Below, piece after piece: positions 18,004-27,367 of a stretch of DNA of 64,000 nucleotides. How positions within the stretch are numbered: position 1 is the first letter of the stretch; the number at the start of each line of letters is the position of its first letter. Under the pieces are notes generated by a model. That model did not search any database. It was not told the origin of the DNA and worked only from the letters and a program-made list of their open reading frames with translations. A program made the position numbers and the translations under genes. The stretch is from contig NZ_CAMLJP010000001.1 of the NCBI RefSeq assembly GCF_946480385.1, positions 1 through 64,000 on the forward strand, read 5' to 3'. This DNA comes from an uncultured Azospirillum sp. (GTDB lineage Bacteria > Pseudomonadota > Alphaproteobacteria > Azospirillales > Azospirillaceae).

Positions 18004-18495
18004 GTGACCCCGGCCCTTGATGGGCCTCACATCCTGAAAATCCGAACACGGGCGACCCGGGCGGCCTCACCACCAGCCGAGAGAGGTTGTCATGTTCGAT
18101 TTCGATGTCGTCACCGGCCCCACCCAGCCGCCCCACTGCCCGATTGTTGAAGACTCCGCCGCATCGGGGATCGCCGAGTCGTCCCCGCAGCCGGTCGCCC
18201 TGGCCTCAACGGCCGGAAGCATCCGGTCCGATTCGCCGTCAAGTAAGGGGGAAAAGCCGCGGTCCTGAGCCGGATGGGGCCGCCGACCATGGCGTGCAGG
18301 TCCCGCATCCCAGCTTTCGACCAAAAAAATCACGAATCCTGCCTATGTTCCGCCGGCTGTTGTCGTATACTCCCTTAGGGCAGACGTGTCCGGGTTACGG
18401 CTCAGCCGGCCGTACCTCTTGTTTGGTGCTCCTCAGCCGGTGTCCGGATCGGTTTTTCGGGCGTGGTGATCGGATCGGAAGAAGGATGACTGATC
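18004..18495. other. Intergenic stretch with one weak short reading frame
   Basis: This 490-bp stretch before the PPC-like gene holds a possible 58-codon frame at 18092-18268 (MFDFDVVTGPTQPPHCPIVE...), preceded by GAGAGAGG. The product matches nothing I know. A TATACT hexamer at 18365-18370 may be part of the promoter of the downstream gene. Nothing else is recognisable. Confidence 0.35.
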
Positions 18496-19194
18496 ATGGC
18501 GGATGATGCTCTCTCAAGCGTCAACTCCCTGGTGTCCAGCCTCAACGCCTCGATCAACAATGCGGTCGAGGCGATCAAGAAGTCGCAGAGCAATCAGGCG
18601 GTCGGCGACGTCAAGGAATATTCCAAGACGGTGAAGAAGTCGGCGCTGAACACCAATGCCGGCGCGACCGACATCGGCGTGATCTCCAAGAACACCACCC
18701 GCCTGAACGTCGCCAGCACGCTGGCTGCGAACGACAAGGTCGATTTCTACAAGTTCAAGGTCGTCACCAGCGGCGAACTGACCATGGGGCAGGTCGGCGA
18801 CGACGGCGTGCATGTCCAGCTGATGAACCGGCTTGGCCGGGTGATGGCCGACAGCGATCCGAAGGCCGGCGACAATTACACCGCCTTCAAGAAGCTGCAG
18901 GCCGGCAACCTGACGGTCGACAAGGGCGACTATACCCTGCGCGTCACCCGCGACAAGGGACAGTCCGACAAGGACCCCAAGAACTACGCCATGCAGCTGG
19001 TTATGGGCAATTACAGCCAGGACTACGACACCGTGGCCAAGCAACCGGCCAAGGGCGATACCGGACTGGCGCTCACCGCCGGCCAGCAGGCGACGCTCGA
19101 TGGGTTGAATCAGGCCATCAGCAGCATGAACTCCATCCCCACCGGCCAGACCGGCACGCAGAAACTGATGGGCAGCTTCAGCCTGTTCGTGTGA
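18496..19194 (+). CDS. Hypothetical protein with a PPC-like beta domain
   Basis: The 232-residue protein has an amphipathic Ser/Asn-rich N-terminus without a Sec signal. Between about residues 70 and 160 it has a segment resembling bacterial pre-peptidase C-terminal (PPC) domains: DKVDFYKFKVVTSGELTM, MNRLGRVMADSDP and GDYTLRVTRDKG. It ends in the hydrophobic SFSLFV, which could suit type I secretion, though no RTX repeats or transporter genes are present. A good GAAGGA site precedes the ATG. PPC domains usually sit on secreted enzymes; here it stands alone. Role unknown. Confidence 0.6.
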   Translation: MADDALSSVNSLVSSLNASINNAVEAIKKSQSNQAVGDVKEYSKTVKKSALNTNAGATDIGVISKNTTRLNVASTLAANDKVDFYKFKVVTSGELTMGQVGDDGVHVQLMNRLGRVMADSDPKAGDNYTAFKKLQAGNLTVDKGDYTLRVTRDKGQSDKDPKNYAMQLVMGNYSQDYDTVAKQPAKGDTGLALTAGQQATLDGLNQAISSMNSIPTGQTGTQKLMGSFSLFV

Positions 19195-19252
19195 AGCCGG
19201 GCTGTCGGCTGTGCTATGACCGGGCGGAACCGATCCGTTCCGGAGCAGACCC

Positions 19253-19833
19253 TTGCAGTCCAAAGACCCGTCCGTCACGCGCCTGACCCCGGCCGACCAT
19301 CGCCGCGTTCCCTGGAAGAATGGCGGCGGCGTCACCACCGAACTGGCGGTGGAACCGGCCGCCGACGGGCGATTCGTCTGGCGCGTCAGCATCGCCGACG
19401 TGGTCGAGCCCGGCCCCTTTTCCGCCTTTCCCGGCTATGACCGGCTGATCGCGGTGGTGGAGGGCGACGGCATGCGCCTGTCGGTAGACGGCGCGACGCC
19501 AGTCGAACGCCGCCGCCTGGATCCCGCCTTCGCCTTCCCCGGCGAAGCGCCGGTCTGGTGTGAGCCGACCGCCGGCCCGATCCGCGACGTGAACCTGATG
19601 CTGGACCGCGCGTCGGCCGCCGGCACCCTGACCCTGCTGGCGGGCGATGCCGGCCACCGGGCCGCCGGCGACGTGCTGCTGGTCCATGCACTGGCCGGTA
19701 CGTTGACCGTCATCCCGGATGGCGGCGAGGCGCTGACGGTGCCCGCCGGCCACAGCCTGCTTCTGCGCGACACGGCAGCGCTGGTTGAGGCACCGGACGG
19801 GGCGGAGGGCGTCTGCGCGGAGGTGCGGCGTCG

Positions 19834-19837
<4 letters not shown>
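19253..19837 (+). CDS. HutD/Ves-family protein
   Basis: HutD-family cupins accompany histidine-use genes in Pseudomonas, where they may limit pathway flux; other members (Ves) are stress-linked. The 194-residue protein has the family opening VPWKNGGGVTTELAVEP, then FVWRVSIADVVEPGPFSAFPGYDRLIAVVEG and FAFPGEAPVWCEPTAGPIRDVNLM. No hut genes are in the window. The start is uncertain: the first codon available is TTG 19253, since family similarity begins only a few residues in. Confidence 0.8.
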
Positions 19838-21165
<1,328 letters not shown>

Positions 21166-21167
21166 GG

Positions 21168-21506
21168 TCAGGCTGCGATCTGGTTGATGCTGCGGCAGCG
21201 GCTCTCGAATTCGTCGGAGATGAAGTCGGGCCGCTTGTAATAGCCCTTGATCCAGCTCGCCAGCAGACAGAGTTCCTCCAGCTTCACCAGCTCGTCCAGC
21301 GTCCCTTCGGGAAAGCGGATGGCGAAGCTTTCCGAGATGTATTCCAGGACCTGCTCAACCTGATCGATCGACAGCTGGATGTCGGTCTCCAAGGTCGCAT
21401 TGCGGGTCAGCAGAGCCTCGTCGACCCCATATTCGTCGCGGATCAGCTTCACGATCCAGCGGAACATGTGCATCCAGTTGGATACACCCTCGATCGACTT
21501 GCTCAT
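21168..21506 (-). CDS. Small acyl-carrier-like protein
   Basis: The 112-residue protein resembles the four-helix acyl carrier fold. LETDIQLSIDQVEQVLEY aligns with the ACP motif around the phosphopantetheine Ser, with the usual D-S-L reduced by one residue, and is followed by ISESFAIRFPEGTLDELVKLEELC. It is also like DUF1493 proteins. Whether the Ser is modified is uncertain. It is two bases ahead of the GH1 gene on the same strand, so co-expression is likely. Function unknown. Confidence 0.6.
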   Translation of the reverse strand: MSKSIEGVSNWMHMFRWIVKLIRDEYGVDEALLTRNATLETDIQLSIDQVEQVLEYISESFAIRFPEGTLDELVKLEELCLLASWIKGYYKRPDFISDEFESRCRSINQIAA

Positions 21507-21787
21507 CGCGACGCTCGGCTTTGGGTTGCACGAAAGGGGTAGACAACAGCGACTGTACGCACCGATCGTTAAAGAATAAAGCAGTCAGCATCGGGGCCTC
21601 CCGCCGGGCGCGGCAAAAAACCGCGCTGGATTTGCCACCTCCGCGGGCAGGGATCACAGGAGTGTGCCCAGACATTGTGCAGGATCGGAGGGAGCCGGGG
21701 CCGGATCCTTTACCGGATCCGGGGCGGGTAGGAACGGCACGCCCCATGCAGAACGACGCCGATCCACCGGACAGCGAGGCTTCCGCC

Positions 21788-23155
21788 ATGACAAGCGCCG
21801 CCATCACTCCTGACGTCCATCCCGTCGACGAGGTCCTGCCGCCCTGGCGGCTGCTGGCGCTGGGGCTGCAGCATGTGCTGGTGATGTATGCCGGGGCCAT
21901 TGCGGTGCCGCTGATCGTCGGCGGGGCGCTGAAGCTGCCGAAGGACCAGATCGCCATGCTGATCAACGCAGACCTGTTCGCCTGCGGCGTGGTCACGCTG
22001 ATCCAGGCGGTGGGGGTCTGGCGCTTCGGCATCCGTCTGCCGGTGATGATGGGCGTCACCTTCGCCGCCGTAGGTCCCATGGTGGCGATGGCGACCAACC
22101 CGTCGCTGGGGCTGCTGGGGATTTATGGCGCGGTGATCGGGTCCGGCATCTTCGCCATCCTGGCGGCGCCGCTGGTCGGCCGGCTGCTGCCGCTGTTCCC
22201 GCCGGTGGTGACCGGCAGCGTCATCGCCATCATCGGCATCTCGCTGATGCGGGTGGGGGTGGGCTGGGCCGGCGGCGGGGTCGGCAACCCGCGCTTCGGT
22301 GATCCGGCCTTTCTGGGCGTGGCGGCCTTCGTGCTGCTGGTGATCCTGGCGCTGATGAAGCATGGCCGCGGCTTCGTGCGGAACGTCGCGGTGCTGCTGG
22401 GGCTGGTGGCCGGCATGGCGCTGGCGATGGCGCTGGGCATGGTCGATTTCAAAGGGCTGGCGGAGGCGCCGTGGGTGGAGGCGGTCCAGCCCTTTCAGTT
22501 CGGCATGCCGGTGTTCGATCCGGTCGCCATCCTGACCATGTCGCTGGTGATGATCGTGGTGATGATCGAGTCGACCGGCATGTTCCTGGCCGTCGGCGAC
22601 ATGGTCGGCCGCCCGGTGAGCCGGGAGGATCTGGTCCGCGGCCTGCGCACCGACGGGCTGGGCACGCTGATCGGCGGCGTGTTCAACACCTTCCCCTACA
22701 CCTCCTTCTCGCAAAATGTCGGGCTGGTCGGGGTGACGGGCGTGCGCAGTCGCTGGGTCTGCGCGGCGGGCGGGCTGATCCTGCTTCTGCTGGGACTGCT
22801 GCCGAAGCTGGCCCATGTGGTGGCGTCGGTGCCGGCCTTCGTGCTGGGCGGGGCCGGGCTGGTGATGTTCGGCATGGTGGCGGCGACCGGCGTGAAGATC
22901 CTGGCGCAGGTCGATTTCGCCAGCCGGCGCGAGAACCTGATCGTCGTGGCGGTCAGCATCGGCGTCGGGCTGATCCCGCTGGTGTCCGACAAGTTCTTTT
23001 CGCAGATGCCGGCCTTCCTGTCGCCGCTGCTGCACAGCGGCATCCTGCTGGGCACCCTGACCGCGGTGGCGCTGAACTGGTACTTCAACGGTCTGCAGAG
23101 CGCCGACCTCGCCAGTCACGAGGTGGCCTCGGCGGCGCATGGGGTGGAGGCCTAG
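21788..23155 (+). CDS. Purine permease, NCS2 family
   Basis: NCS2 nucleobase:cation symporters import xanthine, uric acid or uracil. The 455-residue product has about 14 spans and the family's VGGVTFAAVGPM-like element (MMGVTFAAVGPMVAMA). It also has the substrate-site segment MIVVMIESTGMFLAVGDM and FNTFPYTSFSQNVGLVGVTGVRSR. The latter sequence favours xanthine/urate transporters over uracil ones. ATG 21788 has GAGG 7 bases upstream; 21746 is an alternative start. It converges with the EamA gene and shares bases of the two stop codons. Confidence 0.9.
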   Translation: MTSAAITPDVHPVDEVLPPWRLLALGLQHVLVMYAGAIAVPLIVGGALKLPKDQIAMLINADLFACGVVTLIQAVGVWRFGIRLPVMMGVTFAAVGPMVAMATNPSLGLLGIYGAVIGSGIFAILAAPLVGRLLPLFPPVVTGSVIAIIGISLMRVGVGWAGGGVGNPRFGDPAFLGVAAFVLLVILALMKHGRGFVRNVAVLLGLVAGMALAMALGMVDFKGLAEAPWVEAVQPFQFGMPVFDPVAILTMSLVMIVVMIESTGMFLAVGDMVGRPVSREDLVRGLRTDGLGTLIGGVFNTFPYTSFSQNVGLVGVTGVRSRWVCAAGGLILLLLGLLPKLAHVVASVPAFVLGGAGLVMFGMVAATGVKILAQVDFASRRENLIVVAVSIGVGLIPLVSDKFFSQMPAFLSPLLHSGILLGTLTAVALNWYFNGLQSADLASHEVASAAHGVEA

Positions 23156-24084
23156 GCCTTCCGCCGCAGCAAGTCCTTGCTGGCAAGCAGCGAGCCACCG
23201 GCGATCAGGGCGCAGGATACCCAGATGATGCCGGAGTTGGGGGCGAGGCCGAACAGGACCAGCAGCAGGGTCGACAGCAGCGGCGCCAGATAGGACAGCG
23301 CCCCCAGCGCCCGGATGTCGCCGTGTCGCACGCCGTAATCCCAGACGAAGAAGGCGGCGCCCACCGGTCCCAGCCCCAGCAGCAGCATCGCTCCCCAGCC
23401 GGCGGCGCTCTCCGGCCACACCGTCTGCTCCAGCGCCAGATGGCAGAGCAGCGACAGCAGCGCGGTGACGAGGCAGAAGGCGCTGACCGCGTCGGTCGGC
23501 GCCTCGCCGATCTGGCCAAGCCGGCGGCGCAGCACCGAATAGCCGGCCCAGGTGACGGCGCTGCACAGGGCGATGGCGTAGCCCGGCAGATGCGCCGGAT
23601 CGATGGAGAATCCGCCCACCGAGGTGCCGCTGCCGCCGCGCGCGATCAGCAGAACCGTGCCGGCCAGACCGGCCAGCGCGCCGCCGATATGCCAGGAGCG
23701 CAGCCGCTCCCCCGGCAGCAGGGCGGAGAACAGCACGATCAGCAGCGGCCACAGATAGTTGATCAGGTTGGCTTCCACCGGCGGCGCCAGCCGCAACGCC
23801 ATGAAATAGAGGAAGTGGAAGCCGAACAGCCCGCCGACCCCCAGTGCCCAGGCCGCAACCGGCTGGCGGAAATAGCGCAAGGGATTGTCGCCGCGCGAGG
23901 CGGTCCAGCCGCTGCCGACCAGGAAGGCCAGGAAAAAGGAGGTCGCCACCAGCTGGAACGGCGGCACCATGGAGGCCAGCGTAGCCAGCGGGGCCAGGGT
24001 CGCCCACAGCAGGATGGCGGTGAAGCCGACCAGCGTGGCGCGGTTGACGGATCGGCGGTCGGGCAGGGTGGCGGAAACGGTCAT
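23152..24084 (-). CDS. EamA/DMT-family exporter
   Basis: Members are ten-span drug/metabolite transporters. The 310-residue protein has two EamA repeats, starting at TLVGFTAILLWATLAPLATLAS and GYAIALCSAVTWAGYSVLRRR. The pattern resembles YddG-type aromatic amino acid exporters (LAPPVEANLINYLWPLLIVLFSALLPGE). Substrate is not provable. Its stop codon is read from CTA at 23152-23154, overlapping the TAG stop of the facing purine permease inside CCTAGG. Confidence 0.87.
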   Translation of the reverse strand: MTVSATLPDRRSVNRATLVGFTAILLWATLAPLATLASMVPPFQLVATSFFLAFLVGSGWTASRGDNPLRYFRQPVAAWALGVGGLFGFHFLYFMALRLAPPVEANLINYLWPLLIVLFSALLPGERLRSWHIGGALAGLAGTVLLIARGGSGTSVGGFSIDPAHLPGYAIALCSAVTWAGYSVLRRRLGQIGEAPTDAVSAFCLVTALLSLLCHLALEQTVWPESAAGWGAMLLLGLGPVGAAFFVWDYGVRHGDIRALGALSYLAPLLSTLLLVLFGLAPNSGIIWVSCALIAGGSLLASKDLLRRKA

Positions 24085-24184
24085 GGGACTTGTCGGTCGG
24101 TTGGCGCGAGGGAGGCGACCATAGCCGGCAGGCGGCGGCCTGTCTTGACCGGACCTCCGCCGCGCATTGACCGAAACTCCGGCC

Positions 24185-26251
24185 TTACGCGGTCATCGGA
24201 AGCGCCTCGTTGCGGGCGAAGGCGGTCATCACCATCGCTTCCGCCGCCTCGGCCGCCAGCGGGCGCGAGATCAGGAAGCCCTGCAGGCAATCGCAGCCGG
24301 CCTCCGCCAGCCAATGCCGCTGTTCGGCGGTCTCGACCCCCTCCGCCACGGTCGACAGCAGCAGCCGTTGCGCCAGCGCGATGACGGTGGAGGCGATGTC
24401 GGGGGCGTGCGGCAGGTCGTTGACGAAGCTGCGGTCGATCTTCAGCACATCCACCGGCAGCTGGCGCAGATAGGCGAGCGAGGAATAGCCGGTGCCGAAA
24501 TCGTCGATGGCGATGCGCACCCCCAACGCCCGCAATCGGTTCAGCGTCGGCAGATGGTGGCGCACGTCCTTCATGATGACGGTCTCGGTGATCTCCAGCT
24601 CCAGCAGGTGGGGTGGCGTGCCGTGGCGCTGCAGCACCTGCTCGACCAGCCGGGCGAAGCCGGGATCGACGAGCTGGCGGGCGGAGACGTTGACCGCCAC
24701 CGGCACCGGACCATGGTCGAGCGCCCAGCGGGTCGCGGTGCTGCAGGCCTCCTCCAGCACCCAGCGGCCGATCTCGATGATAAGGCCGGTGTCCTCGGCC
24801 ACCGGGATGAAGTCGGCGGGGGAGATCGCCGCCCCCTCGTGCCGCCAGCGGATCAGCGCCTCGAACCCGGTCAGCCGGCCGCTCGCCGCCTCGATCTTCG
24901 GCTGATAGACCAGCTCGAAGGCCCGCGCCGCCACCGCCTCGCGCAGGCCGGATTCCAGCCGCAGCCGGGTCTCCGCCCGGTCGGTCATGTCGCGGGTGTA
25001 GAAGACGAAGCGGTTGCCGCCCGCCGTCTTGGCCGCCTGCATCGCCGAATCGGCCATCCGCATCAGGCCAGTGCTGTCGGGTGATTCGCCGCTGTCCTGC
25101 TGGGGATGGACGGCGATGCCGATGCTGGCGGTGAGATGGACGCGATGCTCCCCCACCTCGCGCAGGGAGGACAGGCCGTCGAGCAGCCGTTGCGCCACCA
25201 TGGCGGCCTCGTCGCGGTCGGCGACGCGCTCCAGCACCACCAGGAACTCGTCGCCGCCCAGCCGGCCGACGGTGTCGCAGCGGCGCACGCTGGCGCCCAG
25301 CCGCTCCGCCACCCGGCAGAGCAGCAGGTCGCCGACTCCGTGCCCCAGGCTGTCGTTGACCCGCTTGAAACGGTCGAGGTCGACATACAGCACCGCCAGC
25401 CGGCCGGCGTCCGGTTCGCGTGCCCGGTTCGCCAGCTCGATGGCGTGGTCCAGCCGGTCGAGCAGCAGCGCCCGGTTCGCCAACCCGGTCAGCGGACAGC
25501 GCGTCGCCAGCCGCCGCAGCTCGTCATGCTCGCGCTCCAGCAGGGTCAGGGTGTGGTTGAAGCGGGCGATGACGAAGCCGAGCTCGTCGTCGGCATGGCC
25601 GCGCGGCACGGCCAGCGGCTGGCCATAGGGCTTTTCCGGGTCGATCCGCGCCACCGCGCGGCCGATCTGCAGCAGCGGCCGGGTCAGCAGCCGGTGGAAC
25701 ACCGCCGCCATCGCCAGCCCGATCAGCAGGTTGCGCAGGGTCCCCGCCAGCAGCGCCGCCGAGACATAGGCGAGAAAGCCGGATGCCGCCCGCCCGGCGT
25801 CGATGCCGACGATCAGCGTGCCGATCCGAGACCCGTCAGCGGCCCTCGGCCCGTTCGCCGGAGTCATCAGGTCATGGGTCACCACCGGCCGGTCGATGAA
25901 CAGAAGCGCCGTCGCTGCACGCTCCAGCAGGCTTGCCGATCTGGCCGGGCGTTCGCGGCGGGCGAGCAGGGTGCCGTCGCCCAGCCGGATCTCGGCCCAG
26001 GCCGCATTGGCGCGGACCATGCCCTGCAGCACCTGCCCGGCCAACTCCGCGTCGATCAGCCAAGCGGCGCTGGCGGCCGGCCCCTCCACCAGTGCGACGG
26101 CGTCCGCCACCTGGGCCATGGCCACGGTCCGCTCACGGCTGGCGGTCCAGGCGAATTCGGCCGCGGTGATGGTCAGGCCGATGACGAAGGCGGCGAGAAC
26201 CGCGTGAATCGCCTGCTTCAGCGTCAGGCTGCGCAGGACTGGGATCGCCAT
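24185..26251 (-). CDS. GGDEF-EAL cyclic-di-GMP protein with a periplasmic sensor
   Basis: The 688-residue membrane protein likely makes and/or degrades cyclic di-GMP. It begins with a membrane span (AIHAVLAAFVIGLTITAAEF), a periplasmic sensor of about 130 residues, and a second span. HAMP-like, GGDEF and EAL domains follow. The GGDEF site reads GRLGGDEFLVV and the EAL site FEALIRW, with the downstream ITETVIM and IDDFGTGYSSL also intact, so both activities look possible. The GAGGAACGG ribosome site fixes ATG 26251; upstream starts exist at 26272 and 26323. Confidence 0.92.
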   Translation of the reverse strand: MAIPVLRSLTLKQAIHAVLAAFVIGLTITAAEFAWTASRERTVAMAQVADAVALVEGPAASAAWLIDAELAGQVLQGMVRANAAWAEIRLGDGTLLARRERPARSASLLERAATALLFIDRPVVTHDLMTPANGPRAADGSRIGTLIVGIDAGRAASGFLAYVSAALLAGTLRNLLIGLAMAAVFHRLLTRPLLQIGRAVARIDPEKPYGQPLAVPRGHADDELGFVIARFNHTLTLLEREHDELRRLATRCPLTGLANRALLLDRLDHAIELANRAREPDAGRLAVLYVDLDRFKRVNDSLGHGVGDLLLCRVAERLGASVRRCDTVGRLGGDEFLVVLERVADRDEAAMVAQRLLDGLSSLREVGEHRVHLTASIGIAVHPQQDSGESPDSTGLMRMADSAMQAAKTAGGNRFVFYTRDMTDRAETRLRLESGLREAVAARAFELVYQPKIEAASGRLTGFEALIRWRHEGAAISPADFIPVAEDTGLIIEIGRWVLEEACSTATRWALDHGPVPVAVNVSARQLVDPGFARLVEQVLQRHGTPPHLLELEITETVIMKDVRHHLPTLNRLRALGVRIAIDDFGTGYSSLAYLRQLPVDVLKIDRSFVNDLPHAPDIASTVIALAQRLLLSTVAEGVETAEQRHWLAEAGCDCLQGFLISRPLAAEAAEAMVMTAFARNEALPMTA

Positions 26252-26503
26252 CGCACCGTTCCTCGGCCGCATGTTTCGCACCGCCGCATCTGTCGGGCTT
26301 AAGCCTTTCGGCAGAGGCGGCAAAGCGAAGCATTAGTGGGACGGGCGATGACCGCGGCGCGGCGGTTCTATGAAATTTTTGTAACCGGGGACGGGCTCTA
26401 TTGCTGACAACGCATATTGCTGCATGGGCCTATTCCCAAGGCGCATGGCTACCATTCAGCATTGGTAATACCAGTTCGTGTGCGCCGCAGCATATCTTGG
26501 CCT
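26252..26503. other. Intergenic upstream of a putative small RNA
   Basis: This stretch carries the ribosome site and probable promoter of the minus-strand GGDEF-EAL gene. Further right is an AT-richer segment around 26360-26500 that may hold the promoter of the small RNA that follows. I see no protein gene. Confidence 0.4.
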
Positions 26504-26570
26504 TGCCCATTCTCGGGGCGTTTCCTCCCTAAACTTCAGGGCCGCGCGATTGCGCGGCCCTTTTTCTTTT
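26504..26570 (+). ncRNA. Probable alphaproteobacterial sRNA with anti-Shine-Dalgarno loop
   Basis: A compact element holds GCGTTTCCTCCCTAAACTTC followed by a perfect GC stem (GGGCCGCGC-GATT-GCGCGGCCC) and a TTTTTCTTTT tail. An unpaired UUUCCUCCCU immediately before the terminator is a hallmark of alphaproteobacterial trans-acting RNAs of the suhB/mmgR (ar) type, which pair with Shine-Dalgarno sequences. The 5' end is an estimate from a TATCTT hexamer at 26493. No reading frame explains the segment. Confidence 0.6.
26538..26570 (+). terminator. Terminator of the putative sRNA
   Basis: A 9-bp perfect GC stem with GATT loop and a T-rich tail, 27 bp before the convergent LysE-family gene stop. 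Confidence 0.9.
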
Positions 26571-26597
26571 CGGGGATGGAGAACGGGGCCTTGCGGG

Positions 26598-27233
26598 TCA
26601 GACCCGGCGGGCAAGCGCCAGCAGGCCGCCGGCGCCGATCATCAGGCCGCCGGTCAGGCGGTTCAGCGACTTCGCCGCCGACACGGTGGTCAGCTTCGCC
26701 GCCAGACGGTCACCGCCGGTGGCATAAGCCATGATCCAGCCGAACTCGATCACCACCATGGTGGCGACCAGCGCCATCAGCTGCGGCGCCAGCGGCGCGG
26801 CGGCGTCGATGAACTGCGGGAACAGGGCGCCCATGAACACCAGCGCCTTCGGGTTGCTGAAGGCGACCAGCGCGCCGCGCAGGAACAGGCGGGCGGGCGT
26901 GCCCTCCCCCGACGGGGCGGCGGCGGTGTCACGTTCGCCGGGCTGTTCGACCGGCGCCAGCCATGCGGCGATGCCGAGCCAGGTCAGATAGGCGACGCCG
27001 GCCCAGCGCACGATCTCGAAGGCCAGGACGGAGGTGGAGAGCAGGGCGCCCAGCCCGAAGGCCGACAGCGCCGCCATTACCGCCAGCGCTGCGCACATGC
27101 CGGCGCCGCCCCAGGCGGCGCGCTTTGCGCCGAAGCGCAGGCCGAGGCTCATCGCCAGCAGCATGTTCGGCCCCGGCGTCGCCGAGATCACGAAGGCGGT
27201 GGCGAAGAAGAAGGCGAGAGTCTGCCACATCAT
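26598..27233 (-). CDS. LysE/RhtB-family amino acid exporter
   Basis: The 211-residue protein is a six-span LysE-type translocator, exporting basic amino acids, homoserine or threonine by family precedent; its substrate is unknown. The N-terminus carries the signature FVISATPGPNMLLAMSLGLRFGAKR, and NPKALVFMGALFPQFID follows. ATG 27233 is followed by another ATG and either may be used. The gene stands alone, close to the tail of the putative sRNA. Confidence 0.9.
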   Translation of the reverse strand: MMWQTLAFFFATAFVISATPGPNMLLAMSLGLRFGAKRAAWGGAGMCAALAVMAALSAFGLGALLSTSVLAFEIVRWAGVAYLTWLGIAAWLAPVEQPGERDTAAAPSGEGTPARLFLRGALVAFSNPKALVFMGALFPQFIDAAAPLAPQLMALVATMVVIEFGWIMAYATGGDRLAAKLTTVSAAKSLNRLTGGLMIGAGGLLALARRV

Positions 27234-27367
27234 GATTGGGAAGCCTCAGAGCGGGGATGGCGGGGGTATGCAGCAATCTGCCGCACCACAGCAACATGTG
27301 CCCGGCTCCGCCGCAAGCGGCTCCGGCGAAACACAGCCATGCTCGGCGGCGAGACGGCCGGTCCGGC

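Noticed and set aside
21710..24007. 765-residue minus-strand frame opposite the purine permease
   Set aside because: Translation is repetitive Gln/Arg/His with no domain, while the permease and EamA proteins have clear families.
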